A DNA stretch of 64,000 bases from Amycolatopsis thermophila (GCF_030814215.1 NZ_JAUSUT010000001.1:868001-932000); one strand, 5' to 3'. Shown: positions 28,974 through 37,313, numbered from the stretch's first letter. The notes: a model not told the origin generated them from the letters alone. Made by a program: numbers and translations.

Positions 28974-28979
28974 TACTGT
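28974..28979 (+). promoter_or_regulatory. -10 box upstream of the 60-aa membrane protein gene
   Basis: TACTGT (28974-28979), with a leader of about 25 nt containing the GGAGGTGGA ribosome site before GTG 29013. Confidence 0.35.
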
Positions 28980-29012
28980 GACGCCGATCGCCGGGAGCGC
29001 GGAGGTGGAGTC

Positions 29013-29195
29013 GTGGCGGGCCGCAACCCCTTCTCGTGGGTGAGCAGCGTGGCGGACTGGTTCGAGCAGCGCGGCGTCTACGTGCCCGGCGAGGACAACC
29101 ACAGCGTCGACCCGTGGCGTGACTTCGGCTGGCTGATCGTCGCCTGGCTGCTGGGGTGCGGCACGTTCATCCTCTTCCTGGCACTGGCGGTGTGA
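29013..29195 (+). CDS. Small membrane protein, 60 aa
   Basis: 60 aa from GTG 29013. The start is fixed by GGAGGTGGA about 4-12 nt upstream; the frame is open further up but codes for nothing plausible. Residues 1-37 are hydrophilic (RNPFSWVSSVADWFEQRG, VPGEDNHSVDPWRDFG) and the C-terminal 23 residues form one transmembrane helix (WLIVAWLLGCGTFILFLALA). No family is recognised. It shares a divergent promoter region containing a CRP-like site with the Ser/Thr-rich envelope protein, so the two might act together. Confidence 0.6.
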   Translation: MAGRNPFSWVSSVADWFEQRGVYVPGEDNHSVDPWRDFGWLIVAWLLGCGTFILFLALAV

Positions 29196-29233
29196 ACTCG
29201 TCCGGGTGAGAGAGCCATCACCGGCGTGCCGTT

Positions 29234-29248
29234 CCGATCACGGATCGG
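29234..29248. terminator. Possible hairpin after the 60-aa protein gene
   Basis: CCGATC (29234-29239) and GATCGG (29243-29248), 6-bp arms with a 3-nt loop. The remaining 29,249-29,380 contains no other structure I recognise. Confidence 0.4.
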
Positions 29249-29395
29249 CCACAGCCCGACACCAGGTCCGCGTCAACCCCGCGCCGTGCCTCGCACCCGC
29301 TCGCCGGTAAGGACAGAGTGGAGCGCGCCCCGGCCGAAATACCTACCCCGAACGGCCCAGCCGGGAGCGGCTGAAGAAGTGAGGAAGTGGCCCCT

Positions 29396-29923
29396 GTGCG
29401 CACCCCGAAGCACGCGATGGCCGCTGTCGTCCTGGTGGCGGTGACCGCGTGCGGGGCGCCGGCGCCGGTCGAGAGCGGGTCGACGAGCACCGGTGGTGAT
29501 GTCGCGCTCCAGCAGGCGCTTCCGGCGCTGCGCACACTCGACTTCGGCGGCCAGTTCCGGTTCGACGACGGGGTGGCGGTGTCGGTGTCGGCGCCGAAGC
29601 CGTTCCGGCCCAGCAGCAGCGCCTATCCGCGCAGCGACCGGGCGGTCGCGTTCGAGATCATCATCCGCAACGAGGGCGACCAGCCGTACCGGCTGTCCGG
29701 GTTGACCGTGACCGCCACCGTCGGGGAGGTCGCGTCCAAACAGGTCGTGGACTCCACGCAGGGTTACAGCGGGATCGTCGAGGCGGGCAAGGACGTGCAG
29801 CCCGGCCGGGACGTGCGGCTGAGCCTGGCGTTCACCGCGCCACCGCAGCCGGCCGAGATGAAGCTGACGCTGCGGCCGACCGCGACCAGCCCGGTGATCG
29901 CCGTGTACTGCGGGCCCGCCTGA
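29396..29923 (+). CDS. Lipoprotein, DUF4352-like
   Basis: 175 aa from GTG 29396, which has GAGGAAG 9-15 nt upstream; a GTG at 29387 is too close to it. The N-terminal signal VRTPKHAMAAVVLVAVTAC ends in a lipobox (V-T-A-C), predicting lipidation at Cys19. After a Ser/Gly/Thr linker, the mature domain is an immunoglobulin-like beta sandwich: FDDGVAVSVSAPKPFRPS, VAFEIIIRNEGDQPYRLSGL, and DVQPGRDVRLSLAFTAPP, the layout of DUF4352/telokin-like surface lipoproteins. Function unknown. It runs into the bcp promoter 23 nt later. Confidence 0.8.
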   Translation: MRTPKHAMAAVVLVAVTACGAPAPVESGSTSTGGDVALQQALPALRTLDFGGQFRFDDGVAVSVSAPKPFRPSSSAYPRSDRAVAFEIIIRNEGDQPYRLSGLTVTATVGEVASKQVVDSTQGYSGIVEAGKDVQPGRDVRLSLAFTAPPQPAEMKLTLRPTATSPVIAVYCGPA

Positions 29924-29934
29924 GCCGGTCCGGA

Positions 29935-29940
29935 TACGCT
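29935..29940 (+). promoter_or_regulatory. -10 box of bcp, leaderless spacing
   Basis: TACGCT (29935-29940), 6 nt before ATG 29947. Confidence 0.5.
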
Positions 29941-29946
29941 CGGGGC

Positions 29947-30426
29947 ATGACCGACCAGCAGCGTCTCGCCCCCGGCGACCAGGCTCCCGACTTCACCCTC
30001 CCGGACAGCACGGGCAGGCAGGTCTCGCTGTCGGACTACCGGGGCAAGCAGGTCGTGGTGTACTTCTACCCCGCGGCGGGCACGCCCGGGTGCACCAAGC
30101 AAGCCTGCGACTTCCGGGACAACCTCGGCGAGCTCGACGGCGCCGGCTACCAGGTCCTCGGGATCTCCCCGGACAAGCCGGAGAAGCTGGCGAAGTTCGC
30201 CGAGGCGGAGCAGCTGAACTTCCCGCTGCTGTCCGACCCGGACAAGGAGGTCCTCACCGCGTGGGGCGCGTTCGGTGAGAAGAAGAACTACGGCCGCGTC
30301 GTGCAGGGCGTGATCCGGTCGACCTTCGTCATCGACCCGGACGGCAAGATCGTGAAAGCGCTGTACAACGTCCGGGCGACCGGCCACGTGGCGAAGCTGC
30401 TCAAGGACCTGAAGATCGCCGGCTGA
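29947..30426 (+). CDS. bcp: Thioredoxin-dependent thiol peroxidase (bacterioferritin comigratory protein)
   Basis: 159 aa. A PrxQ-type peroxiredoxin that reduces H2O2 and lipid hydroperoxides using thioredoxin. Thioredoxin fold with LAPGDQAPDFTLPD at the start and VVVYFYPAAGTPGCTKQACDFRD; the peroxidatic cysteine is in GCT and the resolving cysteine lies five residues later (C-T-K-Q-A-C), the PrxQ arrangement. GISPDKPEKLAKF and RSTFVIDPDGKI complete the fold. Monocistronic; a 10-bp-stem hairpin follows. Confidence 0.95.
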   Translation: MTDQQRLAPGDQAPDFTLPDSTGRQVSLSDYRGKQVVVYFYPAAGTPGCTKQACDFRDNLGELDGAGYQVLGISPDKPEKLAKFAEAEQLNFPLLSDPDKEVLTAWGAFGEKKNYGRVVQGVIRSTFVIDPDGKIVKALYNVRATGHVAKLLKDLKIAG

Positions 30427-30433
30427 CGCTCCC

Positions 30434-30466
30434 CGGCCGGCACGGTCTCCCACGCTGTGCCGGCCG
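30434..30466. terminator. Hairpin between convergent bcp and gntR
   Basis: CGGCCGGCAC (30434-30443) and GTGCCGGCCG (30457-30466), 10-bp stem, 13-nt loop. Confidence 0.7.
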
Positions 30467-30480
30467 CTCGCGGCTGGTGG

Positions 30481-31191
30481 TCACATCACCCTGCGGTAGG
30501 CGTCCACCAGCTGCTTCTCGGCGTCGTCGAGGTAGGCGGCCAGCAGCTTCTCCGCCGCCAGGCCGTCGCCGGTGCGCAGCGTTTCCAGGATCTCCCGGTT
30601 GCGCTCCAGGTACGGCTCGTGGAAGGGCTGCGGGTCGGCCATCACGTGGAACACCAGCCGCAGCTCGGCGAGCAGGCCGCGCACCAGCTCGTCGACGCGC
30701 GGGCTGCCCGCGAGCGTGATCAGCGCCTGGTGGAAGTGGATGTTCGCGGTCCCCAGCTCGCGCCAGGCCTGACGCTTGCGCGCGTCCTCCCCGTCGGCGA
30801 CCGCGGCTTCGACCGCCTGCAGCTTGTCGCCCGGCGGGCTGGTGATCTCCCGCAGCACGGCGCACTGCACGAGCTTGCGCACCTTGTACAGGTCGGTCAC
30901 GTCCTCGATCGACAGGCGCCGCACGAAGACGCCCCGGTTCAGCTCGTGGATCAGCAGCTTCTCGTGCGTGAGCAGCCGGAACGCCTCGCGCAGCGTGTTG
31001 CGCGAGACCCCGAGCGCCCCGCCGATCGCCTCCTCGGACAGACGGCTGCCGGGCTCGAAGAAGCCCTCCGTGATGCGGGTACGCAGGATGTCCGCCAGCC
31101 GTTCGGCGGTGCTGGTGCGCCCCAGCAGCAACCGGTCCGCTTCGAGGCCGGTGCTGAGGATCGAGCCCATGGACTCGGCGTCGGTGCTCAC
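30481..31191 (-). CDS. GntR family regulator (FCD/FadR subfamily)
   Basis: 236 aa from GTG 31191, preceded by GGAGG at about 7-11 nt; the upstream frame is promoter DNA. The winged helix spans about residues 30-90 (TSTAERLADILRTRITEGFF, GSRLSEEAIGGALGVSRNTLREAFRLL, NRGVFVRRLS). The all-helical FCD ligand domain follows (LYKVRKLVQCAVLREI, HFHQALITLAGSPRVDEL, AEKLLAAYLDDAEKQL) and keeps the family's metal-binding histidines. It is divergent from the MHS-pxp operon, so it probably controls 5-oxoproline uptake and breakdown, with 5-oxoproline or a derivative as a likely ligand (inference). Confidence 0.9.
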   Translation of the reverse strand: MSTDAESMGSILSTGLEADRLLLGRTSTAERLADILRTRITEGFFEPGSRLSEEAIGGALGVSRNTLREAFRLLTHEKLLIHELNRGVFVRRLSIEDVTDLYKVRKLVQCAVLREITSPPGDKLQAVEAAVADGEDARKRQAWRELGTANIHFHQALITLAGSPRVDELVRGLLAELRLVFHVMADPQPFHEPYLERNREILETLRTGDGLAAEKLLAAYLDDAEKQLVDAYRRVM

Positions 31192-31296
31192 TCGAAGCCT
31201 CCGGTTTCTGGGGGGTTGATCGGCGTTACGCAAAGTTAACCAGTGGATCGAAGGCCGGTTCAACCTGCGACTTGTTCTACGAAAAGTCTATCCAAC

Positions 31297-31308
31297 CGCT
31301 TCGAAGCG
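31297..31308. promoter_or_regulatory. Palindrome in the gntR-MFS divergent region
   Basis: CGCTTCGAAGCG is a perfect 12-bp palindrome midway between gntR and the transporter gene and about 23 bp upstream of the -35 box. It is a candidate binding site, as is the imperfect repeat TTGACGGATCGTTCAA (31331-31346) that overlaps the -35. Confidence 0.35.
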
Positions 31309-31330
31309 ACGGTCGTGTTCCTCGAAAGTA

Positions 31331-31359
31331 TTGACGGATCGTTCAACAATCCCTAACTT
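31331..31359 (+). promoter_or_regulatory. Promoter of the MHS-pxpABC operon
   Basis: -35 TTGACG (31331-31336), exact 17-nt spacer, -10 TAACTT (31354-31359). This is the best sigma-70-type promoter in the window. Transcription should begin near 31366, giving a leader of 20-35 nt. Confidence 0.65.
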
Positions 31360-31399
31360 CATGACCTACCTCACTCCCCTTCGATGGATGGACATCGTG

Positions 31400-32722
31400 A
31401 TGACCGCTTCAACTGAGACCACGGACAAGCGCTCACTGCGCCGCGCGTTCGTGGCGAGCTTGTCCGGCACCACCCTCGAGTACTACGACTTCGCGGCCTA
31501 CTCGGTGGCCGCCGCGACGCTGTTCGGCAAGCTCTTCTTCCCCTCGGGAGACGCGCTCGCCGGCACGATGGCGGCGTTCTCCACGTACGCGGTCGGCTAC
31601 CTGGCCCGCCCCCTCGGCGGGTTCGTCTTCGGCCGGCTCGGCGACAAGCTGGGCCGCAAGCAGGTACTCGTGTTCACCCTGCTGCTGACCGGTATCGCCA
31701 CCTTCCTGATCGGTGTCCTGCCGACCCACGCCTCCGTCGGCGGCTGGGCCGCCGTGCTCCTGGTGCTGCTGCGCTTCGCGCAGGGTGTCGGTGTCGGTGG
31801 TGAGTGGGGCGGCGCGGTGCTGCTCTCCAGCGAGTTCGGTGACCCGAAGAAGCGCGGCTTCTGGGCCTCGGCCGCGCAGATCGGCCCGCCGGCCGGCAAC
31901 CTGCTGGCCAACGGTGTGATCGCGCTGCTGACCGCCGTCCTGACCGCCTCCGCGTTCGAGTCCTGGGGCTGGCGCGTCGCGTTCCTGCTGTCCGGCGTCC
32001 TGGTGCTGTTCGGCCTGTGGCTGCGGATGAAGCTCGAGGAGACCCCGGTCTTCAAGAAGATCGCCGAGAGCGGCGAGAAGCCGAAGGCCCCGCTCAAGGA
32101 GGTCTTCACGCAGGAGCCGCGTGCCCTGATCGCCGGCATCCTGGTCCGCATCTGCCCGGACGTCCTGTACTCGCTGTTCACGGTCTTCGTCCTCACCTAC
32201 ATGACCAGCGAGCTGCACATGAGCCGCGGCCAGGGCCTGACCGCGGTGATGATCGGCTCCGCGTTCCAGCTGTTCCTGATGCCGGCCGCGGGTGCGCTGT
32301 CCGACCGGTTCAACCGCCGCACGATGTACTTCGTGGGCACGATCGCCGCGGCGATCTGGCCGTTCCTGTTCTTCCCGCTGGCGGGCACCAAGTCCTACCT
32401 GGCCATCGCCGTCGGCATGGTCGTCGCACTGGCGATCCACGCGCTGCTCTACGGCCCGCAGGCCGCGCTGATCACCGAGCAGTTCTCCGAGCGCCTGCGC
32501 TACACCGGCAGCTCGCTGGCCTACACCCTGGCCAGTGTCCTCGGTGGCGCGGTGGCCCCGCTGATCTTCACGGCCCTGCTCGCCAGCTACGACTCCTGGG
32601 TCGCGGTGGCGCTGTACGTCGTGGTGACCGCGGTGCTGACCGGCATCGGTGTCGCGCTCAGCCGCAAGGCGCCGGAGGAGACGGTCGCGGTCCAGGCCGA
32701 GACGGCGGAACTCGCACGATGA
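31400..32722 (+). CDS. MFS transporter, metabolite:H+ symporter (MHS) family
   Basis: 440 aa from ATG 31400; ATG 31388 is an alternative, and neither has a clear ribosome site. Twelve transmembrane helices. MHS signatures: LSGTTLEYYDFAAYSVAAAT in helix 1 (charged Glu-Tyr-Tyr-Asp), GGFVFGRLGDKLGRKQVLVF between helices 2 and 3 (G-x-L-x-D-K-x-G-R-K), and FAQGVGVGGEWGGAVLLSSE in helix 5. MHS members carry organic acids, betaines and proline-like compounds. Being first in an operon with pxpABC (ATGA overlap), the likely substrate is 5-oxoproline (pyroglutamate) or a related lactam. This is inference from context. Confidence 0.9.
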   Translation: MTASTETTDKRSLRRAFVASLSGTTLEYYDFAAYSVAAATLFGKLFFPSGDALAGTMAAFSTYAVGYLARPLGGFVFGRLGDKLGRKQVLVFTLLLTGIATFLIGVLPTHASVGGWAAVLLVLLRFAQGVGVGGEWGGAVLLSSEFGDPKKRGFWASAAQIGPPAGNLLANGVIALLTAVLTASAFESWGWRVAFLLSGVLVLFGLWLRMKLEETPVFKKIAESGEKPKAPLKEVFTQEPRALIAGILVRICPDVLYSLFTVFVLTYMTSELHMSRGQGLTAVMIGSAFQLFLMPAAGALSDRFNRRTMYFVGTIAAAIWPFLFFPLAGTKSYLAIAVGMVVALAIHALLYGPQAALITEQFSERLRYTGSSLAYTLASVLGGAVAPLIFTALLASYDSWVAVALYVVVTAVLTGIGVALSRKAPEETVAVQAETAELAR

Positions 32723-33495
32723 GCGCCCCCGCGACCACCGCCACCATCGATCTGAACTGCGACGTGGGCGAAGGGTTCGGCGCCTGGCGGATCGCCGATG
32801 ACGAAGCCCTGCTGGACGTCGTGACCGGCGCCAACGTGGCCTGCGGCTTCCACGCCGGCGACCCCTCCACCATGCGGCACGTGTGCGAGGCGGCGGTGAA
32901 GCGCGGGGTCACGATCGGAGCCCACGTCGGGTACCGGGACCTGGCCGGGTTCGGCCGCCGGTTCCTCGACGTGGACCCCGTCGAACTGATCGACGAGATC
33001 CTCTACCAGCTGGGCGCGCTCGACGCGCTGGCCGGCGCGGCGGGCGGCGAGATCGCCTACGTCAAGCCGCACGGCGCGCTGTACAACGCCATCGCCACGC
33101 ACGAGAAGCAGGCGGGCGCGGTGGCCGAGGCGGTGTGGCAGTACGACCCGACGCTGCCCGTGCTCGGGCAGCCGGGGTCCCGGTGGCTGGCGCGGGCCGC
33201 CGAGGCCGGGCTGTCCACCATCGCCGAGGCGTTCGCCGACCGCGGGTACTCGCCCGACGGCCGGCTCCTCCCCCGGCGCGAGCCGGGGGCGGTGCTGACC
33301 GACCCGGACGAGGTGGCCCGCCGGTGCGTGCGGCTGGTGCGGGACGGCGAGGTGGTGGCCGTGGACGGCACGGTCATCCCCCTCCAGGCGGGCTCGCTGT
33401 GCGTGCACAGCGACACCCCGGGCGCGGTGGCGCTGGCCACCGCGGCCCGCACCGCGCTGGTGTCGGCCGGGGTCGAGGTGCGGAGTTTCGCATGA
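32719..33495 (+). CDS. pxpA: 5-oxoprolinase subunit A (LamB/YcsF family)
   Basis: 258 aa. The LamB/YcsF barrel subunit of the three-part ATP-dependent 5-oxoprolinase. Family signature: IDLNCDVGEGFGAWRI at residues 10-25, ANVACGFHAGDPSTM (about 43-57), GAHVGYRDLAGFGRR, YVKPHGALYN near 110, and the C-terminal LCVHSDTPGAV with the conserved His-Ser-Asp. It starts within the transporter gene's stop (ATGA) and ends in another ATGA overlap with pxpB, so all four genes are translationally coupled. Confidence 0.95.
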   Translation: MSAPATTATIDLNCDVGEGFGAWRIADDEALLDVVTGANVACGFHAGDPSTMRHVCEAAVKRGVTIGAHVGYRDLAGFGRRFLDVDPVELIDEILYQLGALDALAGAAGGEIAYVKPHGALYNAIATHEKQAGAVAEAVWQYDPTLPVLGQPGSRWLARAAEAGLSTIAEAFADRGYSPDGRLLPRREPGAVLTDPDEVARRCVRLVRDGEVVAVDGTVIPLQAGSLCVHSDTPGAVALATAARTALVSAGVEVRSFA

Positions 33496-34112
33496 ACATC
33501 CGGCGATGCGGGGACCAGGCACTGCTCATCGACGTCGGCGACACCGGCGGCATCGACGCGGTGCTCGGCCTGTACTCCGCCCTGTCCGACCCTCGTCCCG
33601 ACGGCGTCACCGAGCTGGTGCCGGCGGCGCGCACCCTGCTGGTGCGCTTCGACCCGGCCGTGATCCCGGCCGGTGAGCTCGTCGAACTGCTGCGGGACAC
33701 CGAACCGGTGCCCTCGCACGCGGTCCGCGGCGAGCTGGTCGAGATCCCGGTGTTCTACGACGGGGCCGACCTGGCCGAGGTCGGCAAGCACACCGGCCTC
33801 GGCGCGGACGGTGTCGTCGAAATGCACACCGCCGCCGAGTACACGGTGGCCTTCGGCGGGTTCGCCCCCGGGTTCGGCTACCTGACCGGCCTGCACCCGA
33901 AGCTGCACCTGCCGCGGCGGGCCGTCCCGCGGACGCACGTCCCGGCCGGGGCCGTCGCGATCGCCGGTGAGTTCACCGGGATCTACCCGCGGTCCTCGCC
34001 GGGCGGATGGCAGCTGGTCGGCCGGACCGAGGTCCCGCTGTGGGACCCGGCCCGCCGCCCGCCCGCCCTGCTGCGGCCGGGCACCCGCATCCGTTTCCGG
34101 GAGGTTCGATGA
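33492..34112 (+). CDS. pxpB: 5-oxoprolinase subunit B (KipI-like)
   Basis: 206 aa. Starts MNIRRCGDQALLIDVGD. The C-terminal cyclophilin-like half carries EIPVFYDGADLAEVGKHTGL, FGGFAPGFGYLTGL (the FAPGF-x-Y signature) and PAGAVAIAGEFTGIYPRSSPGGWQLVG. PxpB pairs with PxpC; the complex phosphorylates 5-oxoproline and opens the ring to glutamate. In Bacillus the homologue KipI also inhibits the KinA kinase, but no such kinase is suggested here. Confidence 0.95.
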   Translation: MNIRRCGDQALLIDVGDTGGIDAVLGLYSALSDPRPDGVTELVPAARTLLVRFDPAVIPAGELVELLRDTEPVPSHAVRGELVEIPVFYDGADLAEVGKHTGLGADGVVEMHTAAEYTVAFGGFAPGFGYLTGLHPKLHLPRRAVPRTHVPAGAVAIAGEFTGIYPRSSPGGWQLVGRTEVPLWDPARRPPALLRPGTRIRFREVR

Positions 34113-35005
34113 TCGAGGTGGTGCGGCCGGGGCCGTTGACCACGGTGCAGGACCTGGGACGTCCCGGACTGGCCGCCCTGGGGGTCGGCCGGTCCGGGGC
34201 GGCCGACCGGCGGTCGGCCGCGCTCGCCAACCGGCTGGTCGGCAACCTGGACGGCGCCGCGGTCCTGGAGACCACCTTCGGCGGGCTGGTCCTGCGGTTC
34301 CGGCAGGTGGCGCGGGTCGTGGTGACCGGCGCGCCGTGCCCGATCCGCCGGGGCAGCCGCGGCGAGGCGATGAACGCGCCGTTCACCGTCTGGCCGGGTG
34401 ACGAACTCACGCTGGGCATGCCCACGTCCGGTCTGCGGACCTACGTGGCGGTGCGCGGCGGGATCGGCGTGGACAAGGTGCTCGAGTCGCGCTCGACGGA
34501 TCTGCTGGCGGGTCTGGGGCCCGCGGCGCTGCGTGCGGGCGACGTGCTGCCCATCGGGCGGGACGAGTGCGGGCCGCTGCCGTCCGTGGAGGTCGCGCCG
34601 GTGCCCGACCCCGCCGGGTTCGACCTGACGGTGCGGGTCATGCCCGGCCCGCGTGACGACTGGTTCACGCCCGAGGCGCTGCGGACCTTCTCGACCGCGA
34701 CCTACGAGGTGACGTCGGACAGCAACCGCGTCGGCGTCCGGTTCACCGGCCCGGTGCTGGAACGCGCCCGCGAAGGCGAGCTCCTCAGCGAAGGCATGGT
34801 GCCCGGCGCGATCCAGGTACCGCCGTCCGGGCTGCCGCTGGTGTTCCTCGCCGACCACCCGGTGACCGGCGGGTACCCGGTGATCGGGGTCGTCCTGACT
34901 GACGACCTGCCGGTGGTGGCGCAGGCCCGGCCCGGGCAGTCGGTGTCGTTCCGGCTGGTGTCCGCCGAACTGCCCGCCGCCGCGCCCAGGGCGGTCGCGG
35001 TCTGA
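34109..35005 (+). CDS. pxpC: 5-oxoprolinase subunit C (KipA/biotin-dependent carboxylase-like)
   Basis: 298 aa. The larger partner of PxpB: starts MIEVVRPGPLTTVQDLGRPG, followed by ALGVGRSGAADRRSAALANR, GAAVLETTFGGLVLRF, TYVAVRGGIGVDKVLESRST, and RVMPGPRDDWFTPEAL. The C-terminal VPPSGLPLVFLADHPVTGGYPVIG motif is conserved across PxpC, KipA and urea carboxylase proteins. Last gene of the operon, overlapping pxpB by 4 nt; terminates at the strong hairpin at 35,010-35,042. Confidence 0.95.
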   Translation: MIEVVRPGPLTTVQDLGRPGLAALGVGRSGAADRRSAALANRLVGNLDGAAVLETTFGGLVLRFRQVARVVVTGAPCPIRRGSRGEAMNAPFTVWPGDELTLGMPTSGLRTYVAVRGGIGVDKVLESRSTDLLAGLGPAALRAGDVLPIGRDECGPLPSVEVAPVPDPAGFDLTVRVMPGPRDDWFTPEALRTFSTATYEVTSDSNRVGVRFTGPVLERAREGELLSEGMVPGAIQVPPSGLPLVFLADHPVTGGYPVIGVVLTDDLPVVAQARPGQSVSFRLVSAELPAAAPRAVAV

Positions 35006-35009
35006 CTTC

Positions 35010-35042
35010 CCGGAGGCCACCGCCGGCGGCGGTGGCCTCCGG
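35010..35042. terminator. Bidirectional hairpin between pxpC and rdgB
   Basis: CCGGAGGCCACCGCC (35010-35024) and GGCGGTGGCCTCCGG (35028-35042) form a perfect 15-bp stem with a 3-nt loop between two convergent genes. Confidence 0.85.
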
Positions 35043-35050
35043 GGTCCACC

Positions 35051-35662
35051 TCAGACGAGCTCGCGCAGCGCCGGGAGCAGCGCCCGCAGCGCGCGGCCCC
35101 GGTGCGAGGCGGCGTCCTTCTCCTCCGGCGCCAGCTCCGCCGACGTGCGGGTCTCCCCCTCCGGCACGAAGATCGGGTCGTAGCCGAAACCGTTGGTACC
35201 ACGGGGTTTCCGGATCAGCGCGCCCCGCCACTCGCCGCGGACGACCGTTTCCCTACCGCCCGGCCGGACGAGCGCCGCCGCGCACACGAACGCCGCTCCC
35301 CGGCGCTCCTCCGGGGTGTCGGTCAGTTGCGCGAGCACCAGGTCGAGGTTCGCCTGGTCGTCCCCGTGCCGCCCCGCCCAGCGCGCGGACAGCACGCCCG
35401 GCATCCCGTTCAGCGCGTCCACCGCCAGGCCCGAGTCGTCCGCGACGGCGGGCAGCCCGGTCGCCGCGACCGCGTCCCGCGCCTTGGCCACGGCGTTCTC
35501 CTCGAAGGTCGCGCCCGTCTCCGGCGCCTCGGGGAACTCCGGCACGTCGTCCAGTCCGACCACCTCGAGCCCCTCGGCACCGTCAAGGCCCTCGGCGGCG
35601 AGGATCCGCCGCAGCTCGCCGAGCTTCTTGGCGTTGCGCGAGGCCAGCAGCACCCGGCTCAC
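35051..35662 (-). CDS. rdgB: Non-canonical purine NTP pyrophosphatase (RdgB/HAM1)
   Basis: 203 aa from GTG 35662. Removes dITP and XTP from the nucleotide pool by hydrolysis to the monophosphate. Signature: [18 protein letters not shown] at the N-terminus (S/T-x-N-x-x-K), [30 protein letters not shown] (catalytic D-D-S-G-L), GVLSARWAG, and [12 protein letters not shown] (F-G-Y-D-P). The GTG overlaps the rph stop by 4 nt, so rph-rdgB are co-translated, as in mycobacteria (Rv1340-Rv1341). Confidence 0.96.
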   Translation of the reverse strand: MSRVLLASRNAKKLGELRRILAAEGLDGAEGLEVVGLDDVPEFPEAPETGATFEENAVAKARDAVAATGLPAVADDSGLAVDALNGMPGVLSARWAGRHGDDQANLDLVLAQLTDTPEERRGAAFVCAAALVRPGGRETVVRGEWRGALIRKPRGTNGFGYDPIFVPEGETRTSAELAPEEKDAASHRGRALRALLPALRELV

Positions 35663-36435
35663 TTCGCGCCCTTCTTCTTGCCCGCGACCGGCTCCGGCAG
35701 CTCGTACGGGTACGGCTCGCCCAGCGCGGCCTGCTGCAGCCGCGTCAGTTCGGCACAACCGGCCTGCGCCAGGTCCAGCATCTTGTCCAAAGTGGAGCGC
35801 GTGAAGGTCGCGCCCTCACCGGTGCCCTGCACCTCGATGAGGGTGCCGGCGTCGGTGCAGACGACGTTCATGTCGACCTCGGCCCGCGAATCCTCCTCGT
35901 AGGGCAGGTCCAGCCGCACGCGCCCGTCCACCACGCCGACGCTGACCGCGGACACCATCGCCGAAAGCGGTTGCGGATCGGCGAGCCGGCCCGCCGCGGC
36001 GAGCCAGGTGACCGCATCCGCCAGCGCCACGTAGCCGCCGGTGATCGCGGCCGTGCGGGTGCCGCCGTCGGCCTGGATGACGTCGCAGTCCAGCTGGATC
36101 GTGTTCTCGCCCAGCGCGGACAGGTCGATGCAGGCCCGCAGCGCCCGGCCGATGAGCCTGCTGATCTCGTGTGTCCGCCCGCCGACCCGGCCCTTGACCG
36201 ACTCGCGGTCGCTGCGGTCGTGCGTGGCCGAGGGCAGCATCGCGTACTCGGCCGTCACCCAGCCCAGTCCCGATCCGGCCCGCCACCGCGGCACACCTTC
36301 GCTGACGCTCGCCGCGCACAGCACCTTCGTGTTGCCGAACTCGATGAGCACCGAGCCGGCCGGCCACTGCTGGAATCCCCGCGTGATCTTCACGTCGCGG
36401 AGCTGGTCGTCGTTCCTGCCGTCTTTTCGCACCAC
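35659..36435 (-). CDS. rph: Ribonuclease PH
   Basis: 258 aa from GTG 36435. A phosphorolytic 3'-5' exoribonuclease that trims tRNA ends. Conserved: RPVGFQQWP-like [60 protein letters not shown] (RNA binding), [19 protein letters not shown] and the C-terminal [29 protein letters not shown] box (36447-36442) 6 nt before the GTG and the lack of a ribosome site point to a leaderless message. First gene of rph-rdgB; divergent from a secreted protein gene 35 nt away. Confidence 0.96.
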   Translation of the reverse strand: MVRKDGRNDDQLRDVKITRGFQQWPAGSVLIEFGNTKVLCAASVSEGVPRWRAGSGLGWVTAEYAMLPSATHDRSDRESVKGRVGGRTHEISRLIGRALRACIDLSALGENTIQLDCDVIQADGGTRTAAITGGYVALADAVTWLAAAGRLADPQPLSAMVSAVSVGVVDGRVRLDLPYEEDSRAEVDMNVVCTDAGTLIEVQGTGEGATFTRSTLDKMLDLAQAGCAELTRLQQAALGEPYPYELPEPVAGKKKGAK

Positions 36436-36441
36436 GCGTGC

Positions 36442-36462
36442 AGCGTAGAACCCCGCTAATGT
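36442..36462. promoter_or_regulatory. Divergent -10 boxes of rph and the secreted protein gene
   Basis: TACGCT (36447-36442, minus) is 6 nt from rph GTG 36435; TAATGT (36457-36462, plus) is 8 nt from ATG 36471. Both fit leaderless starts. Confidence 0.45.
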
Positions 36463-36470
36463 GCCTGTTC

Positions 36471-37268
36471 ATGCGCGCCGCCTTCGCGACCCTGCTCGCC
36501 TGCCTGCTCGCCCTGACCGCCGCACCCGCCACCGCCGGGGCCACCACCTGCACCACCACCCTGACCTGCACCGCCGCCGACATCGACGGCATGACGATCG
36601 CGCAGCGGCTGACGTTCGTGCGTGAGCTCGCCGCGGGCCCGGCCGCGGACGTCGTCCCGGGGTACGCGCCGCGCTGGCGCAACATCGAGGGCGTGCTCGA
36701 GTTCTTCGCCGACCGCGGCCTCGGTGCGTCCGGCACGTGGGTGTCCTTTGTGGATGCCGGGATCCTGGAGGGCGTCGAACGGGGCATAGCGCTGGCGCGC
36801 GGGGACAGCACGGACACCTACGGCAACCCCGGCGCGCCCTTGTGGGCGAGCTACCTCACCCGCTTGCGTGACGGGAAGCTGTCCGGTCGCTCGGTGCACG
36901 ACCGCGCGTGGAGCGAGGCCGAGCAGGCGTCGACCGAGCACGGCGTGGTACTGGCCGAGCACGTGCACGGCGTCGCGGCCACCCCGGTCGAGGAACGCTT
37001 CTACCAGTTCTCCGAGTTCTACCGCTGGACCCTGCGCAACCGCCCGATGCTGCTGGACCTGCTCACCCCACCGGTGGGCCCGGGCGATCAGCGCCAGCTC
37101 ACGTTCCTCGACTGGTTCACCGACGTCACCAACGACGAGCCCGCCCACCGCGGCTCGCACCTGGCCTACGACCTCGCGGAGTTCGACGTACCGGGCGGCG
37201 CGCTGGACTTCGTGGCGCTGTTCCACGCCTACGCCGCCGCGCTGGCCGCGGACTACCTCCCGGCGTAA
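36471..37268 (+). CDS. Secreted protein of unknown function
   Basis: 265 aa from ATG 36471; an upstream ATG at 36459 overlaps the -10 box. A Sec signal peptide (MRAAFATLLACLLALTAAP, cleavage near ATAGA) is followed by a Cys pair (TTCTTTLTC) and a globular domain with many Trp and acidic residues: RWRNIEGVLEFFADRGLG, SFVDAGILEGVERGIAL, EERFYQFSEFYRWTLRNRP and FLDWFTDVTNDEPAHRGSH. I do not recognise a family or catalytic motif; conserved-looking Glu, Asp and His pairs (EHVHG, SEFYRW) could bind metal. It sits between rph and the Rv1339-like gene, a spot with no counterpart in M. tuberculosis. Confidence 0.7.
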   Translation: MRAAFATLLACLLALTAAPATAGATTCTTTLTCTAADIDGMTIAQRLTFVRELAAGPAADVVPGYAPRWRNIEGVLEFFADRGLGASGTWVSFVDAGILEGVERGIALARGDSTDTYGNPGAPLWASYLTRLRDGKLSGRSVHDRAWSEAEQASTEHGVVLAEHVHGVAATPVEERFYQFSEFYRWTLRNRPMLLDLLTPPVGPGDQRQLTFLDWFTDVTNDEPAHRGSHLAYDLAEFDVPGGALDFVALFHAYAAALAADYLPA

Positions 37269-37313
37269 GTCAGCCCACGGGGTCGGACGGGTGCCACGGC
37301 GCTGCGGCACACC

